Source: Podospora pseudoanserina
Lineage: Eukaryota; Ascomycota; Sordariomycetes; Sordariales; Podosporaceae
NCBI RefSeq assembly: GCF_035222485.1
Contig: NC_085924.1
Location: 4,154,001-4,218,000 of the forward strand
Direction: 5' to 3'
Length of the DNA: 64,000 bases
In this document: piece after piece, positions 40,794 through 53,574 of the stretch
Layout of the letters: every line of letters starts with the position of its first letter
Numbering within the stretch: the first letter of the stretch is position 1
The notes under the pieces: generated by a model
What the model saw: only the letters and a program-made list of their open reading frames with translations
What the model was told of the DNA's origin: nothing
Databases searched by the model: none
Made by a program: the position numbers and the translations under genes

Positions 40794-43700
40794 CTACTCC
40801 TCATCCTCGGCATCGGTAAAGTACTCAAAGTCCGCGGGCTTGGGCGCCTCCTCATCACCCTCATTGTCCTCATCAACAGCCGTCAACACACCCGCAGCCG
40901 CCGCCGCTCCGCTTCCGTCGCCACCAGCAGTCGAGGAAGAACGTCCCTGTGGTATCTCCCGAGCAGCCTGGGCAGAAAGGCGGAGAATCTCGTTAAGCTC
41001 GCTGCCCAATCCCGCCCGGCTACGGGCAGCCTCCATGCTCTGCAGCAATTGCGTGGCTGACGTCTGGGCACCACCTCGCCCGGTCTGCGCGCCAACCACG
41101 GGAGCTCTCTCGGTCGTCACCTTCTTCAGCTTCTCCTCAATCAACGTCTTGGGCTCGTCGGGCTGCGTGTCGTGGAGCAAGAGGGGGCCACCGGTAGGCT
41201 AGAAACACGTTAGCACCTATCATAACAAAAAATTGTGCAGACAAACATACCTTCTTGACGGGCTTGTAACGTCCCGTCGGGAAGCTGATGTACTTGAACT
41301 GGCCTGGAAGAACACGAGACATGTTCTCAACCTCGTAGCCAACCTTCTCCTTCTCCGCCTTCTTCTTGGAGTCGACCGAGCCTTCTCTCTCAGCCCCGGT
41401 CTCCTCCTTCTTGTCCTTGGGCTCCTCCGTCTTGGCCTTCTTGTCCTCGTCCACATCCATCTTGTCTCCAGCGGGAGCAGGAGTCTTGGCAAGGGTAGGA
41501 GTATCAATATCCATGCTCTCACGACGCTGGGCACGCTCCTTCTTCTGAGCGCGACGCTTGGCCTGTGCCGTGGTGGACAAGATGGCAGTTGCAATGAGCG
41601 CCGGCCCCTCCTCGGTCTTGACTTCTTGCTCTGGGGGATAGTCAAACAGGCTCGGGCGAGTGTTGCAGTGAAATTTGAAGCTGGGGATCTCGAGGTCGTG
41701 ATCAAGTCCGATGATGGAGGTGGGCACGAAGCTCAGCGACAGGAAGTGGGTGAAGGGGAACCAGTACCAGTACTGCGTGAAGACGGCCATGCCCACAATG
41801 CCGGGCATGTTGAGGTTGCCAGTCTGGGTCTGGAGACCAACCGAGCAGTTGCGGCCGCCAGCATCCAGAATACCCATGGCAACGGCGGCACCAAACTTGG
41901 TCATGGCATCCTCATGACGATCGCCAACAACCTTCTTGAGAGTCTTTCTGATGGCGGCAACCTTGGGGTTCATGACCTCGTTCTGCTGAATCATGATCAT
42001 AGACAGGGCGATCAGGGCGCCCTGGCGGACAAAGTCGGTAGGATCCTTCATCATGGGCTCGAGCAGGTCAATGGCCTCATCCAGACCGGTGCCGGCGCAT
42101 GAGATACCCAGAGCCATGGCGGAGCCGTACCGGACGTGAGGGTTGTAGGATTCAGCAAGGAGCTCCACCATCCGGGGAACACTTCCGGGCTTGCGGAAGA
42201 GGATGAAACCAAGAGACATGACGGCGATACGGCGCACATCGTCGTTCACGTCGCTGACAGCAAGGTGAAGGAGCTTGCGAATGGCCTTGTTGCTTCCAGT
42301 ACCGCAGTAGGCCATGGCAACCGTGAGCACACCTCCATAGCGCAGCGTCGGGTCGGGGTCGGCAAGAAGGCCCTCAATCATGACATCGGCATTTTCCTGT
42401 TGCCCAAACATGATGAGGGCCATGCCTAGAGCAAGACCGCGGACAATCTTCTCGTGGGTAGTTTCGTGGGCATAGGTAAACATGGTCTCCACGGCCTTGG
42501 CGTTTCCGGTGCCCAACATGATCAAGCCCATGGCCAACCCAACAGCCTCACCGTTGAGGGCAGAATCGGCAAAGAGGACCTTGGTAAGGTCCTCAAAGAT
42601 CTGCTCGTCACCCGTGGCCATGCCAGCGATGCCAAGACCCAAGGCACCGCCGTGCTGGATGACTTCTTCCTCGGCACCGTTGAACTGGCCACGCAGATAT
42701 TCAAGAGCATCAGCGCCATGGTTGGCGTGGATGAGGCCATAGGCGTAAAGAGCGCCGCCCTGGCTAAAGATAGAGCCACCGCTGCTGACTCCAGTCTGCT
42801 TAGGAAGATAGGGCTCCAGCAGCTTGCGGGACTGGGTGATGTTGCCGCGGTGAATGACACCGAGAGCAGCCGTAGCAGTGAACTTGGACCAGTTGATGGC
42901 CTTGCCAAGCCAGTCCAGGTTGTCACGGAAGAATTTGTCGTTGGTGGTGCCGGCATTCATGAAAGCATTGCAGAAAGTCACAGCCGTGTGGAAGATGGAG
43001 TTACGACCTTCCAGGCTGTCCCGGACCTTGTTCAGAATGGTGATGTCTGTGTGGTTATTGCGATAGAGGAATTCGAGGTTGAGCTTGATCGCCTTGCTGC
43101 CATCGAGAATGGAACGAATATTCCTGTAAACCTTGGCCGTCTCCTCGGGGAGTTGCTCCTCTTCCGAGCCTTCTTGGCTCTCGAGTAGAGCCTCTTCTTC
43201 GGCGGGGCCATCCTCGGTCGCAGTCGCTGGGGGCTCGGGCGCTCTGCCGGACGGAAGAGACTTGAGCACCTTGCCCAAGAACTCCTGGGTAGCGTTGTCG
43301 TAAAGATCAAATGCGATTTGATAAGCAATAGCAATCGAATTCGGGTCGCCCTTGGTTACTAGTTGCCTAATCATCTTGTCGGCCTCCTCGTCCGAGTCAA
43401 GGTGAACCACACACTTGGCGATGGCAAAATAGTCTGGGTTAGGGATCTCGCTAAGAAGATCCAGGATCAGGCGCAGGATCTCGGTTCTCAGGCCACGCTC
43501 TTGGACAATGTCCATGGAGATCTTGAGAAGATAGTCCATGAGCTCCTCGGCTGGGCTCTGTGTGCTATCCTTGGACTGCTTGCCCTCCTCGCTGGCCCGC
43601 TTGATGACCCTCCGGAGAACCTCGAGGTTCTTGGCCTCCACAGCGATACCAACAACCTGTCTGTATTTTCCCTGCTTCAAGCAGCTCTCAAAGAGACGCT

Positions 43701-44382
43701 CGATGACATTTTGAAGGGCTTTTTGGGTGCTGCTGTCGGTGATTTGGACGACCGAGTTGGAGCGCCCCTCCTTGGTTGGCTGGAAAGTGGGGTCCAGGAT
43801 AGTGTTGTCGGTCGAGGCACGCGAGAGGAAAGACTTGGGTGGCAAGGTCGACTGGGAGAAGGGCGTGGTTGGCGACATCAAGGCAGAGCCGTCGATAGAG
43901 CCAGTGCCAAAGGTGGTTTCTAGAGAGATGTTGGCCTTGCTCTGTTTCGAAGGGACATGGCGGGCCGACGAGACGGCAATGTACTGATCGACGCACTTGG
44001 AGAGGATAGTCTCCTCGAACTCGCCAGGAGCATCGAAGTTGAACAGGGGCCCAGCGGCCAAGGCAAAAGTCATGCTCTCATTATAAGCCTGGAGATGGAA
44101 ATAAACCTTGGCCAAAACGAGGGCAGCGAGGCGACGCTCGGGGAAGGACTCGTCCTCGTAAAGGGCCTCACTGTGTTGCTCAAAACACAAACGATCAGCT
44201 TAGATCGGCAAGACACAGCGCGGTTGATACACAATCACGTACATTTGACTCAACGAACTGGCAACCTCGGTCCAAACAGTGTCGATGTCGTCGTTGAGAG
44301 TCTTGAGGGCGAAGACCTTGAGCTCGGGCTCCTCGTCAGTGAGAAAAGCCAACACTCCGCTGGCTGTAACGAGGCCTGGCAT
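40794..44382 (-). CDS. RPN2: 26S proteasome regulatory subunit RPN2
   Basis: Three exons (44,382-44,243; 44,170-41,251; 41,198-40,794) give 1154 residues. Rpn2 is the scaffold of the 19S base that holds the Rpn13 ubiquitin receptor. The N-terminal helical part (SGVLAFLTDEEPELKVFALKTLN, ALYEDESFPERRLAALV) matches family members. The central proteasome/cyclosome repeats run from about residue 370 to 770 with units like ALGLGIAGMATGDEQ, GLALGMALIMFGQQEN, YGGVLTVAMAYCGTGS and YGSAMALGISCAGTG. A KEKE-type charged insert lies around residue 890-960, and the C-terminus ends acidic with DFEYFTDAEDEE, where Rpn13 docks in other species. Introns have donors GTACGT and GTATGT. Divergent from the capping-enzyme gene. 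Confidence 0.95.
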
Positions 44383-45724
44383 TGTGTCGATGCGCTTCGA
44401 TGTCGGGGGGGGGGAGAGGGGGTTAGTGATTGTATTTCAATATCTCAGCGAGGATTTCGCAGATCAAGACTCGAAAGTAAACTGCGCGCTAAGGGTCGAG
44501 ATGGATGATGTGGTGTTGAGAATGTGGTGTTGTTGAAGCTTCGTTGCTTGGAGCTTGTTGTTTGGCAGCGGCGCTTTCCAGGTTGGACTCCAGTCCACGT
44601 CAGGAGCTCTGCCTGCCTGCCTGCCTCGCCCAGGCTTGTCTGGGACAAGGGCCAAGAGAGGCCAAGGCTGATGTTAGTCAGCGGGTCAGCCAATCATGGC
44701 CACTTCGGAAGCTTATATTTTGCGCTCCGCCATCTGGTGGTCCATGCTCCCCCCAGCTTTGTCATAAGGCTGGATGGACAGCCGGGGCAGCTGGGGTCGC
44801 TGAGTGCGACAGCTGTCCACTGCGACCGGAAACTTTTGTGTTTGTCGGCTTTTGGCTTTTGGCTGTGACGGGAGCCTCTTGCAGTCAACCAGTCTATATC
44901 TCCCTTGTACAGCGTAACACTCAACTTCGGTCAGCTCAAGCTGGTGCAGAGCTGGATGAGTGGATCCTTGAATATAGACGGCGTGTATCTGTACTGATCT
45001 CAGGGCACGCCACTGCCACTGACCTCTTGAGTTGTGCCTCTGGACGGCATCGATGCCGGAAGCGGGAAAAAACGTACTGTTAGGCCGTGATTTGAGAAAT
45101 CCCTCCCCCCCCGGACACGAGAGAGCAACAGAACATACTGATACCTACCGTATGCGCGCGGACGGACCAGGTCCCAGCCCAGCAAGCGACTCCACAATCC
45201 ACTCGGCGGACCTGCGTTTGGCACAAGGCGTTTGCACACATCAACCTTTTTCCTAGCTCGCCATCCTCCCCAGCCCCCATGACGCCCATATCGTGATAAA
45301 CACGCCCGCGCTCCCCTACCTAAATCCCGTCGCCCCGCTCATCCCCTCCTCCCATCGCCTGTTGCGCCCCATGGCCCGCGTCGCGTGGTGATGTGCGACT
45401 GAATCCGAGAGAACGAACCGACGTGTCTGTCTGGCTGCGCATCAAGAGCAACGACGGAGATGCGATGACCAGCTACAGCTACACATCCCGAACCTACCAT
45501 CCATTCATCCCATTGCTCCTTTGTGCGCGCCCCGAAATTGCGCCCCGATCCTGTCGCCATCGCCGTTGCTGTCGCATCGCTATTGTCTGGAATAAAGGAA
45601 CATGCAAGAGACGGTCCATCAGCTGAAGTGAGCGCAGAGAGTAGAGAGCAGAGAGCAAGGTTGGAAGTAGAGAGAGACGACAGATAAGAACAATCAAGTC
45701 GTTATATCACAGCTGTGGTTCAAG
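44383..45724. other. Bidirectional promoter region, RPN2 and CET1-like genes
   Basis: It contains G- and C-runs, a TGCCTGCCTGCCTGCC tetramer run near 44,613, and a purine-rich leader (GAGAGTAGAGAGCAGAGAGC, near 45,636) just before the capping gene. I see no coding frame and no perfect proteasome control element (GGTGGCAAA), though I could only scan by eye. Confidence 0.4.
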
Positions 45725-48412
45725 ATGGATCTCAGGGTCATGCTGAACGACAATGGGCCTGCTGCCTCGACACCCAGCAAGCCGCCACAACCACCAACAC
45801 TGCAGCCAGCACCGCAGCACCACCAGCAACAGCACCACCATCAGCAGCAGATGCATCCACAGCCGACGCTGCCATCGACGCCGATCCAAACAAACCCCCA
45901 CCAGTCGTTCCGTGACTACGGCCAGCAGCCTCAGCCATCCCCGAGCCGTCACGTATCGCATGACTACGGCGCCCAACAGCGGGCACCATCAGGCGCCTTC
46001 GCATCGCCGCCTCCCTATCCGAGCGCAGGTCCATATGGCGCCGGTCGACCACCTCCACCATCCATCCAGCCGATGCCAATGCCACCAGCCGAGCTCCGGT
46101 CGCCGAGCATGAGCTCCGGGCCCGTCCCGTCCCCGTATCGGCAGACACCAGGCTCCTCCTCAATCAGCACGGCGAGCGGCTACCCCTTCCCACCACAGCA
46201 AGCCCCCACCAGCCCTGTGCAACGACACCAGTATACGCCGACCAGCGCCTACCCCAGAGAAGGCTACGGCCAGCCGACGGGTGTTGCTGGTATGACAGGG
46301 CCGCCTTCTTCGTATATGCAAGGGTCGCACGTTCCGCAGACGCCTCCGGTTGGCACTCCGGGCGGGCCACACGCCTATGTCCAACGATCGCACTCGGCCC
46401 ATTCGACGCCGACACCGACGTCAGCACACAGCCAACCGGCACAATATGGCGCGCCTTTTGTGCAAGGCAGTCCCGTGGCAGCCCCCCATCCGCTTCCGCA
46501 GCCGGACCTGCAGCGACAATCCTCGCTGCCACCCACGCCGGGAGGGGGAGCAGGTGCCGTCCCTCTGTCGGCGCGCCCTGCGCAGGTGTCAACAGGGTAC
46601 GGCCAGCCGACCAGTCCGTACGGACAACGGCTGCCAGCTCCAAGCTTTCACGGGCACTCGACACCACACACCTCTCCACCACCTCCTCCACCACCTTCCC
46701 TGCCCCGGAACTCGAGTGTCCAAAGTTCAGGCCAGCATGACCCACACAGTCGAGACTCAGTAGGCCGGGGCCCACCTTCACACGGTGACAGAGACCGGAG
46801 CCTTAGCGTCAGTCCCAAAACTCGAGTCCCCAGTTTGCCAAGCAGTTCTGGCCGTCCTCGTTCTTCTGTTTCCGACTTTGATTCTCGTATTATTAATCCC
46901 CCCATCCATCCGCCACCACCTACCACCACCATGGCCCCGATTGCAGAACAGGACGCTGCCCGAGACCGCGCCTCGACTCCCGCCAAGCGCAAACTCGCCG
47001 AGCGCGAGCTTCGACCCGACGAACTCGAAAACCGCGATACGCGACCGCCTCCGCTGCGAGACTCCAGCGGCCGCCCTGCACTCGTCGATGCCGGCGCCGT
47101 TCCATTGAATGCGCGACGAGCCATGGTTGCGCCCGAGAAAAAGAGGAGAAAAGTGTACACACAACCGCCCGTCTGGGCGCAGTCCCAGGACGGCCGTCCA
47201 CTGCACAAGGCCAACAGCATCTTATTCCACCCCGTCCCCTTCTCCGGCTCGGTATCTCATCAGACCAACGGCACCAAGACCGAGCCCCAGCCCAGCCGGC
47301 AAACATCCCCCGAAGAAAAACGTTCCATCGCCGCTCCCCGAGACCACCAGTCGGCACCACTACCACCACCCGGGCCGCCGCAGCCGGATGCTGCCGCGAT
47401 AGCGTCGGGGCTAGGACCATGGGAACCCAGCATCGTCAACACTGCTCTTCCCTACGACTCTTGCACAAAACACATTGCCGATTGGCTAACTCATTTCGTC
47501 CTCGGCTCACCAGACATCCAAGAGATGGAGGCCAGGGGTGTCAAGTTTGAGATTGAGGCGAAACTGGGCACAATAATAGACAAGGATACTTCGGAACGTC
47601 TTCGCCTACCAATATACACTGAGTGCGTGCTAGAAGAGGGGGAATGGGTCAAGTTTCAAAGTAGCATGTCCGAGGTAAATCTTTCGTCGCCCCCCCCCCC
47701 AACCCCCTTACCGCCCTTTCCACCTGCTAACCTGTGTCTTCTTCAGTCTGAACACCGCTCCTTCAACGACTTCCTGAACGAGATGGTCAAAGAGACCCAC
47801 GTGAACCGCACGCGCGTCCCGATCGAATATCTACACCGCCGCGAAATCGACCGATTCGTCGAGCTACCTCCCGAGATCCGGGACAGGCACCTGCCCAAGT
47901 GCGTGACGAGGCTTGCTGGCCGAAAGCCACCACGGGTGAGGATCACGTACGAAAAGAAGACGAATCAGGTCTTGGCTCGTATAGTGAAGGCTCGGGTTGC
48001 GGACACCAATATTCACTTCCCGCGATCACCGCTAGATTGTCGCATTAGTATCAATCTGGAGTGGACGTGGGATGGGCCACCGCAGGTTCTGGATCAGCTG
48101 GTGAAGGAGCAGGGCGGGGGGGGTTATCAGAGGGATAAGGACCGGTTGTGTTATAAGCACCGGTTTTATCAGGTGGATTTGACGCAAGTTATATCACAGG
48201 TAAGGTTATGTCGTTATGGCACACTGTGGATTATGCTAACGATTTAACAGAACAAGGAGCATGAGTTGGAGGTTGAACTGGATCCGGCCGCGCTGTTTGA
48301 TCAGGGGAGGAGGGCGATGGATCATCAGCCAAATCAGTATATGGAATTGGTGGGCGGGTTGGTGAATAATATCAGGGTGTTGGCGCACAAGGCGACGGAG
48401 TTTCGTAGCTGA
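45725..48412 (+). CDS. mRNA-capping enzyme RNA 5'-triphosphatase (beta subunit)
   Basis: Three exons (45,725-47,674; 47,747-48,199; 48,251-48,412) give 854 residues. The first ~560 are Pro/Gln/Ser-rich and disordered. The Cet1-type tunnel triphosphatase follows: VKFEIEAKLGTI (motif with metal-binding Glu residues), TEHRSFNDFLNE-like region (SEHRSFNDF), then ISINLEWTWDGPP, RLCYKHRFYQVDLTQV and ELEVELDPAALF (C-terminal Glu-x-Glu strand). The enzyme removes the gamma-phosphate of nascent mRNA so the separate guanylyltransferase can add the cap; it acts in the nucleus. The N-terminal extension may bind the guanylyltransferase or polymerase tail; this is inferred. The first intron (72 bases) is stop-free and in frame. 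Confidence 0.93.
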
Positions 48413-48999
48413 ACAGTGTATTCGATTGGTAATGTATTTTTTTGGGATGAGGAGGGGCAAGCTTGGTGTTTTGGGATGGGGGATGGGGTTGTGGTAAATA
48501 CCAGAATTTATGGGATTTGGTCTGAATGTGTACTGCCATCTTCAATCTTTGCGAGACATCAAGATCATTTAGATGGCTGGCTGCTCTTGGCTTGGCTTTG
48601 AGGTCTTTCCCTCTTCCACATCACCAAAACATCAATATCTTTTAACAAAAATTCTATTATCATCTTCTTACTTACATCGTTGCTCCATCCCTGGCGTCAG
48701 TCATGATGTGTCCTTTAGTTTTCCCCGATGATAGCTACCGACTTGGGAAAGTCGCATTTCTGACCCCACGTTGCACCATCCCCAATGCATTACCCCATCC
48801 ATTCTGCTTGTTTGCCGCCATCACACGCCAGTCTTGCAACATAGGCTGATATGACTCTCGGCATATAAACAGATACGTTTGCCCCTTTTCTCCAACTTTT
48901 TCTCCTCATCGTTATCTCCAACACATTCTTCGTCTTTCACATCTGTTTCCCTCCCACAAACACACTTCACCACTGCTTCATTCTTCCAGTCAAATCACA
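48413..48999. other. Intergenic upstream of NmrA-like gene
   Basis: It includes the capping-gene 3' end and a CT-rich leader rich in CAACAC/CTTCAC runs. A TATAAA at 48,864-48,869 lies about 130 bases before the next start. Confidence 0.45.
48864..48869 (+). promoter_or_regulatory. TATA element of NmrA-like gene
   Basis: TATAAA sits 131 bases before the ATG at 49,000, followed by a pyrimidine-rich leader typical of fungal transcription starts. Confidence 0.45.
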
Positions 49000-50035
49000 A
49001 TGGTCTCCGTCAAAACCGTCGCCGTCCTCGGCGTAAGTTCCTCTGTCCCCCACTCCCTCACTCTCTTGAAGACTAACGAATCCCCAGGGAACCGGCAACC
49101 TAGGCCCCTCCATAGTCCACGAACTCCTCTCAGCAGGCTTCACAGTCACAGGCCTAACCCGTTTCTCCTCTACCAACTCCACCCCCGCCTACCCCGACAG
49201 TGTGACTGTCCACAAAGTCGATTTTGGATCTTTTGACTCCCTTAAGGATGCCTTTTCAGGCCAGGACGCTGTTGTCTCTGTGGTCGGCAGCCCGGGGGTT
49301 TCAGCCCAGAGACTAGCTGTTGACGCTGCTATTGCTGCGGGAGTGAAGAGGTTTATCCCGAGCGAGTTTGGGGTTAACACGCGGAAGGTGAGGAACAGGC
49401 CGATGGGAGCGATACTGAGGGGGAAGGTGGAGGTGGTGGATTATTTGATTGAGAGAGAGAGAGAGATTGAGTGGACGGGGGTGAGTACGGGGTTGTTTTT
49501 TGACTGGGTGAGTTTTTCCGCACAACAACCATAGTACAAGTTGTGGGAAAGGGATGCTGATATTAGGTAGGGTTTGGAGAAGCACGGCTTGAGCACCATC
49601 AACCTTGACGATAAAACATCATCGATTGTCGACTCGGGAAACGAAAAGTTTCAAGTGAGCACGCTTGCGCAGGTGGGCAGGGCGGTTGTCGGGGTTTTGA
49701 AGCATCTGGAGGAGACGAGGAATAGGTATCTCGTCACGTCGTCGTTCCAGGTGTCGCAGAACGAGATTATACAGGCTGTGGAGGAGCTGACGGGGGAGAA
49801 GTACCCTGTTGTGAAGAGGGAGAGGGCGGAGGACTTGCAAAGGGCTGGGGAGGAGAAGCTTGCTGTGGGGGATTATAGGGCTTTTATTGATTTTCTGAGG
49901 GCGTATAATAATGCGGATGGGGCAGGGAATGCGGTGGGGGAGGAGGAGAGTTCGAATGGGTTGGTTGGGTTGGAGGAGGAGGATCTGAGAGAGTGTGTGA
50001 GGGGGTGGTTGGTGAGGGCGGGGGTTATTTCCTGA
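49000..50035 (+). CDS. NmrA/isoflavone-reductase-like NAD(P)-binding protein
   Basis: Three exons (49,000-49,032; 49,088-49,507; 49,571-50,035) give 305 residues. The first exon has only 11 codons and ends inside the Rossmann loop, so that splicing makes VAVLGGTGNLGPSIV (GxxGxxG). Then follow VTGLTR, HKVDFGSFDSLKDAFSGQDAVVSVVG, GVKRFIPSEFG and the C-terminal substrate lobe. PCBER/isoflavone-reductase-like proteins reduce aromatic substrates with NADPH, while NmrA-like members sense NAD(P). The Lys of the plant active site (family: GNF.KP) is not obvious here: the loop after SEFG reads VNTRKVRNRP, so catalysis is uncertain. Cytosolic. Terminal residues are acidic. Confidence 0.85.
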
Positions 50036-50388
50036 GTTTGAAGACGAACGGCAATAGGGAGTAATGTTACTATATCATTAATCTCAGTTTGATCGAGTCT
50101 TGGCTGATGGGTCGGAATGGCAGCATAAAGTCAGTCTCATCGTGATTCGTATATGCACCACCGCCTCTCACATCTGCCATGATTCTGCCTTGACCTTATC
50201 CCCCCAACTTTCGCCCCCCCCCGCTCCTACCCCAAACGAGTATTAGTAACCCTCGGGATGACCTCACTCTTGTCTTTCGACAACTTCATCGTTTTTACTC
50301 GACCAAAACTCACCCAACATTTTTTGTTTTCCCCAGCCAAGCGCTCTACATCTTTTACCGCTCAATCCTCACCACTCCCTAGGGTAAA
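50036..50388. other. Spacer between NmrA-like and ankyrin genes
   Basis: 3' flank of the NmrA-like gene and promoter of the ankyrin gene. It contains a C-run (TTTCGCCCCCCCCGCTCC) but nothing coding. Confidence 0.35.
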
Positions 50389-51491
50389 ATGGATTACTTC
50401 GACCCACCACCACCCTACTCGCCTCCCTCCTGTCCAACCACCCAAACCTCACCACCACCACCACCACCAATACTATCATCCCAACCACCACCACTACTAT
50501 CTTCCCAACCACCACCACCAACCTACAACCCCATCTCTATCCCCCAACCCCCGAGCAAACCCCCAGCAAACCCCCAGCAAACCCCTCAAAATCCTCTCCC
50601 AAATTCCGAACTCCTCCTCCTCTCTCACCTCCTAAAATCCCACCCCTGGCCCTCCTTCTACGGGCCCCTCCCCAATCCCTAACCACCGCCTTATCCATCG
50701 CCTCATTATGGGGGAACACCCCCCTCGTGCACTCCCTGCTCTCAACCCACGCCTGTAAGATCCGCGATACTGTCCACTCCACAGCCATCCACGCCGCCCT
50801 CCGCGGTCCCTCCCCCGAATTAGCAGTTACCTTATTCCGGTTCTTCGGCCAAGAAGCCTGGATCCTAAAAGTCAAAACCCAGGATGGGATGACCGCGCTG
50901 CATGTAGCAGCCAGGAATGGGGTTCCTGCCGTGGTGATTGAGGAGCTTTTTGCGGGAGTGGGAAAAGAAATGCTGGAGGAGCGGGATGGGAGGGGACGGA
51001 CGGCGTTGCATTTGGCGGGGCGGTTTACCCATCGGGATACTATTCGGGGGTTGCTTAGGTTAGGGGCTGACCCAAAAAGGGTGTTGGAGAAGGAAATTTG
51101 GGAGGGGGTGGAGCAAAAGGAGAGGTTGGGGGTGCTGGGGTGTTGGGGATTGGTCTATCGGGTGTTGAGGGAGGAGGTGGATAAGCTAGGGGGACGGTTG
51201 GAGGTTGATGAGGTGGTGATGGAGGGGGGTGCTAAACAGGCGGAGAAGGTGGTGGAAGAGGAGGAGGAAGAAAGGGTGTTGAGTCATGGGAGTTATGCCG
51301 GCCCGAGCATGAGCCGGACTGCGATGCCGCTCATGTTGTTTTCGGACGAGTATCAGGCTTGGAAGAGGGGGTGTGATGCACTACTCCAGGAGTCGAGGGC
51401 GCAGAGGGAGAGGGATGGGAGGAATGAGAGCTGGATGTTGGATGTTATGGGGCCGAGGCCGAAGGGGTCACGGGTTGGGAGGGAAGATTGA
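50389..51491 (+). CDS. Ankyrin-repeat protein with Pro-rich N-terminus, frame interrupted
   Basis: The start at ATG 50,389 opens a Pro-rich segment (MDYFDPPPPYSPPSCP) ending in a helix NSELLLLSHLLKSHPWPS. The frame then changes near 50,660-50,690, where LTTALSIASLWGNTPLVHSLLST continues the ankyrin fold in another frame up to 51,491. Ankyrin units include DGMTALHVAARNGVPAVVIEEL and RGRTALHLAGRFTHRDTIRGLLRLGADP. No GT donor lies in the gap, so this is not a normal intron; a one- or two-base indel in the CCCC-rich stretch is likely, either an assembly error or a real lesion. The C-terminus is Glu-rich. The partner protein is unknown. Confidence 0.6.
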
Positions 51492-51591
51492 ATTGAAAAC
51501 AGACACCGCTGATTAAGATCTTGGGATTGTTATCCTAGGGTATTACATGTACCAATCATGGCCCGATTGATTACTCCTTCTTTGATTCGAT

Positions 51592-53574
51592 TCAAACAGC
51601 CTGGATACGCTCGGAGTGATCACTGGCGTTGCCCTTCTCTGGCAGGGTTTCGTAGGGAGTGCCTGTCGTGTTGGAGCTTTCGGCTCGGAGGATGCGAGAA
51701 AGGCCGATTTCGTTGTTGATCTCGGCCATTCTTTCAAAATCGGCTGCTGCGGTCCCTTCAGAGCCAAAGATGATGTCCTGAGGTTTCTATCAGCTTGGGA
51801 AGATTCAGGGTTAACTGAGTGGGAAGAATCTTACCATCTCCTCCAGCGTCAACCTCTTCGTCTCGGGCACCAAAAACCACACAAACGCCGCTCCCATGTA
51901 CGTCAGGATACCGAACAGAATATACGTCCCGTAGGTAATTCCCTCCAGCATATCGGGCGTGACTTGCCCAACAATAAAGTTATTCATCCAGTTGCTCGAC
52001 GCCCCCAACGCGACACCATACGGCCTCGTGCTCAACGGCCAGATCTCGGCGACGATGATCCACGCGCATGGTCCCCACGAGTAGCCAAAGTGGATGACAA
52101 ACAGCCAGACCATGCACACGGCTGCCCAGCCAGCCGCCTTGTGACTCTCCCACTGGTCGATATTCTTCGCGACAATGACCGCGATGATGATGTGGCATGT
52201 CGCCATGCCAATCGCGCCAACAGTCAACACCGGCTTGCGCCCTACGCGATCGATCCACAAAACCGCCGGGATGGTCGCAATAAACATCACAATCCCAACC
52301 ACGCCCGTGGCAAGAAGCGAGGTGGAAGTATCATCCAGGCCGAGCTGTTTGAAAATCGAGGGTGCGTAGTACAACACGGCATTGATCCCGCTCCACTGCT
52401 GGAAAAACATCGTCACCGTCGCCACTACCACCCTCTTGAACATCGCCCGGGTCTGGAACAGTTTCTTGATGCTGACGAACTGGAGCTTGAAGATATTCCA
52501 GGCTGTCTGCTCGCGCAGGTTGGGGAACAGTTCCGCGACACTTCTCTTTTCAAAGAGGGACTGGGCCTTGATTTCAAGGAATTCGAGCTCGACCAGCTCG
52601 TGGTCTGGCGAGAGTCCTCGGAGGGAGGAGAGGACCTGGCGGGCTTCTTCCTCGCGCCCGTGGTGGACGAGCCAGCGGGGGGAGAAGGGCATGAAGATCA
52701 TGCCGACGAAGAGGATCACTGCCGGGGCGAGCTGGAGGCAGATGGGGGTGAGCCAGGCGGCGTCGGATTGGGTTTCGGCCGAGGTGCCGCCGATGAAGTT
52801 GGTGCCGCTGTTTTTCTCTTGTCAACAACCTTCCCCCCTTTTGCTTCGTTCTTTCTTGAAAACACCGGAGGCTTACTAGTCAATCCAAAAGGAAATCATG
52901 ATCCCAAAGCAGATCGCCAACTGCTGCGTCGCCACAAGCGCACCTCTCACCTCGGGGGGAGCCACCTCGCTGTTGTAAATGGGGATAATCATCGCCAACG
53001 AACCAACACCCATACCCCTATTTTCACCGTCAGCAACTTGTCCTTTTTCGTGATGATAGATGGGGGGAACTCACGTAATAAACCTCCCCGCCAGAATGGC
53101 ATCATGTCCCACCCCCGTAATCGCCGTCGCCTGAATCACCACCCCAAGCATAAAAACCGCACTAGCAACCAGAACCGAATACTTTCTCGACAAAACCTCG
53201 GCAATAAAACCAGAGAGAAGCGTCCCGATCCAGGCGCCGAGCTCGAGAATGGCAGTTAGCCACCCCTTCTTGGTTGAATCGGTCACGTACTCGCCCATGT
53301 CTACATCCAACCTGTGGTTAGCATGAGTTGGTTGGAAAACAAGGGGAGGAGAAAGTAGGCAAATACGTCGTTCAAAAGCCGGCATGGCCAGAATGCCACT
53401 AAACATCCCCTGGTTGTACCCATACAGCACACCACCAATGCAGGCAAACAGCGCGATGCGGAACACCCTAAAGTTCTTGATCAGGGCCGAAGGTCCAGAT
53501 TTGCCCATCAGGGTCTCGCGCTTGTGGAGGGCTGCATCGTAGAATGCGCCTGCGCCGGCGTCGGCTCCGCCCAT
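51592..53574 (-). CDS. MFS sugar transporter
   Basis: Five exons (53,574-53,367; 53,300-53,075; 53,017-52,877; 52,807-51,835; 51,777-51,592) give 577 residues. All four introns have GT...AG ends and the phases agree. Twelve membrane helices are expected. Sugar-porter marks: FACIGGVLYGYNQGMFSG in TM1, RFITGMGVGSLAMIIPIYNSEVAP (TM4/5 signature shortened), FSPRWLVHHGREEEA (PESPRWL-like), QQWSGINAVLYYAPSIF in TM7, DRVGRKPVL (motif A repeat) and VPETKRLTLEEM after TM12. These porters take up hexoses, pentoses or quinate by proton symport at the plasma membrane; the exact sugar cannot be told. The hydrophilic C-tail is about 60 residues. It is convergent with the ankyrin gene. Confidence 0.92.

Noticed and set aside
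41233-43923. Long plus-strand frames opposite RPN2
   Set aside because: Antisense shadows of a strongly conserved proteasome gene.
51616-53259. 547-codon plus-strand frame opposite the sugar transporter
   Set aside because: Shadow of the minus-strand exons; it also runs across three well-supported introns.
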